64,000 nt of DNA from Sorex araneus (Eukaryota; Chordata; Mammalia; Eulipotyphla; Soricidae): the NCBI RefSeq assembly GCF_027595985.1, contig NC_073305.1:31458939-31522938 (forward strand). The letters run 5' to 3'. The notes below the pieces were generated by a model, which saw nothing but the letters and a program-made list of their open reading frames with translations, was not told the origin of the DNA and searched no databases. Below, in pieces: positions 62,275 through 64,000 of this stretch. Both the position numbers and the translations under genes were made by a program. How positions within the stretch are numbered: the first letter of the stretch is position 1; each line of letters starts with the position of its first letter.

Positions 62275-63065
62275 CATTCTATGAATGTGACGGTTTAGGT
62301 TAGGGTTACAGTAGTGTTCACTTTTATGATGTACAAAGCTACTGCACCTCACCCAGGTGCCCTGGATGTGTCTCCCATCCTCAGTCTACACTGTCCTACT
62401 GTCACCTCTGGGTCCATCCTCATTTTGACCCCCAATCATTTGTTCCTGAGTCTCGTGATTCCCAAGCACGAGTTTTCTCACAATTCTGGAGGCTTCAAGT
62501 CTGAGATCTGAGGGGTCGGCTGTCTGGGCTTCGTCTCACGCCCTCTCCTTAACCGTCACCCCTGTGTCCTTGCTAGGCTTGCTTCTGTAGCTCCTCTTGC
62601 CCTTTCCTCTCAGGGCCTGGTCACCTTCCCAGGGCCTGCTCTCTTGACCCCTTCCTCACCGACTCCTTTTCCCCACGGTGTTTCCTCCGCTGCAGAGACC
62701 AGGGTTTTCGCTCCATCACCATGCTCACAGGAGCCCCTTCCGTGCCCTCAGGCTCACTCTCCTGGCCAAAGTGCTCTCACTGCTTTTTCCTGTACTCATT
62801 GGGACTCACTCCTAGCTGCCGTGGGTGCTCCCCTGGCCACACTGAAGCCCGAGGCTCATGGCACCCAGGATCACAGACAGTAGAACAGGCAGGATCGTGC
62901 ACAGCACCAGAGATTAAACTTGTGGCCAAAGGATTGCAAATCGGGTGCTGTAGTCACTGACCCATCTCTTAGTGTCCCCCTTCCTCATCCCCCCCACGCA
63001 AAAAAGAAAAAACCCAAACAAAACAAAACAAAAAAACACCCCACGACCTCATTTTAACCAAATTA
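62275..63065. other. GPD1L: Mostly unique intron 2 stretch
   Basis: No exon. SINE-like traces near 62800-62960 are too weak to call. Confidence 0.45.
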
Positions 63066-63076
63066 CCTTTACTTCT

Positions 63077-63113
63077 TTTTAAAAAATTTTAAATTTTATT
63101 GAGTCACTGTGAG
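63077..63113 (-). mobile_element. L1 3' terminus remnant
   Basis: TTTTAAATTTTATTGAGTCA and CTGTGAG correspond to the last bases of the antisense L1s above. Confidence 0.5.
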
Positions 63114-63497
63114 ACCAAATTGCCTTTTCCAAATCACTCTTAATATACTAATTTTTCCTCTTCCCTTCCCATTTCTTTGTTTCTTCCTGTGGCGGTGACA
63201 ACTTGGGGGGGGGGTCTCACACTGGGTTGCCACGCTCACCCACTTTTATTCTGTTGTGGGGTTCGCAGGCGGGGGTGTGCTTTGAGTCTCGGTGCGCATG
63301 CGCACTTGGCTGAGCTGCGTTGGCTATCACACCGGTGGCGCCGGTGAGTCCTGAGGGCAGGGCTGCCGGGATCACACTCGGGCGTACAGGGCAGCGCCAG
63401 GTTCGAACCCGCAGCCCGATGCTTCCAAGGTGGACTTTATCCCATGGGTCCAGCCCTTTGTTCCCAGCATCACAGCTGTCAAGAGCCCGTCTGTGGG

Positions 63498-63665
63498 GAT
63501 CGGAGCCAGAGTACAGTGGGCGGGTAGGGCGCTGGCTTTGCCTGTGGCAGACCTGGGTTCGATCCCTGGCATCCCAGGTGATTCCCCGAGCACTGCCAGA
63601 AGTGATTCCTGAGTGCAGAGCCAGGAGTGACCCCTGGGCATCGCCAGGTATGGCCCCCAAACAAA
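63498..63665 (+). mobile_element. SOR-A SINE
   Basis: GGGGATCGGAGCCAGAGTAC through GCCAGGTATGGCCCCC; an ATC-rich run follows. Confidence 0.85.
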
Positions 63666-63719
63666 CATCATCACCATCATCATCACCGTCCTAGCCGGCT
63701 GCCAGCGACCCCCTTCTGG

Positions 63720-64000
63720 GATGCTGGAGTCAGCACCTCAGCGCACCTGCGATCATGTGGGGCGGGGGTGGGGACACAGTTCGCCCCTTGACTTTCATGG
63801 CTCCGGTTATCCCCAAGCCGGAATCGCTGATAGCCTTGGGCAGCTTGTGTGCCCAGGAACGCCTGGGTGCCCCCTTTGAGTGGGTGGACTCACCAGGACG
63901 CCTGGTGCCTGGAGCCAAGGCTGCCTTTCCCGAGTGAGACAGAGGAGAAAAGAGAACATTGTATGACTGGCACTTTAAAATTCAAGCTCGTTAGCGGTGG
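63720..64000. other. GPD1L: Unique intron 2 stretch
   Basis: No repeat or exon identified before the window edge. Confidence 0.5.

Overview
The window is mammalian nuclear DNA, almost certainly from a shrew or close relative (Eulipotyphla, Soricidae; a Sorex-like genome is my best guess). The basis is a very dense population of one tRNA-derived SINE whose head reads GGGGCTGGAGCGATAGCAC and continues to a B-box GGTTCGATTC. I recognise it from memory as the shrew SOR element; I could not search a repeat library.

The only protein gene I can support is the 5' part of GPD1L (glycerol-3-phosphate dehydrogenase 1-like), on the + strand. A CpG-island promoter (about 39490-40470) precedes coding exon 1 (39952-39998). 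Intron 1 runs 39999-61700 (21.7 kb), exon 2 is 61701-61878, and the rest of the window is the start of intron 2. The two exons encode the first 75 residues in a continuous frame across consensus splice sites. The remaining exons lie beyond the right edge.

Positions 1-39489 look intergenic: SINEs, L1 fragments, an LTR-like piece, microsatellites and unique DNA with no convincing exon. This agrees with my recollection that the region upstream of human GPD1L is gene-poor.

Labels used below. SOR-A is the A-tailed SINE (tRNA-like head, then a body ending GTGTGACCC and an A-rich tail). SOR-B has the same head to GATTC but a different body (CTCCGTCCCTCTCGGAGAGC onward) ending in GACAGTGACAG or GACAGTGCTACAG with no poly(A). 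Ala-SINE is a short unit resembling tRNA-Ala. TSD is target-site duplication. For minus-strand copies the tail is at the left. Boundaries flanked by a stated TSD are exact to a few bases; other repeat boundaries are approximate.

Layout. 1-6.0 kb: SINEs and a possible ERV LTR. 6-12 kb: microsatellites, nested SINEs and a retrocopy. 12-31 kb: mixed SOR-A and SOR-B with a non-SINE inverted repeat near 19-20 kb. 31-35 kb: a copied segment and a hAT-like mini-element. 39.5-40.5 kb: the GPD1L promoter. 42.6 and 47.8-49.1 kb: young antisense L1 pieces. 50.8-56.3 kb: old antisense L1 broken up by SINEs. 61.7 kb: GPD1L exon 2. I found no dedicated new biological system. The most unusual material is the SOR-B family (a SINE without poly(A), with an internal repeat and a rare long form), the copied 134-bp block, and the inverted repeat.
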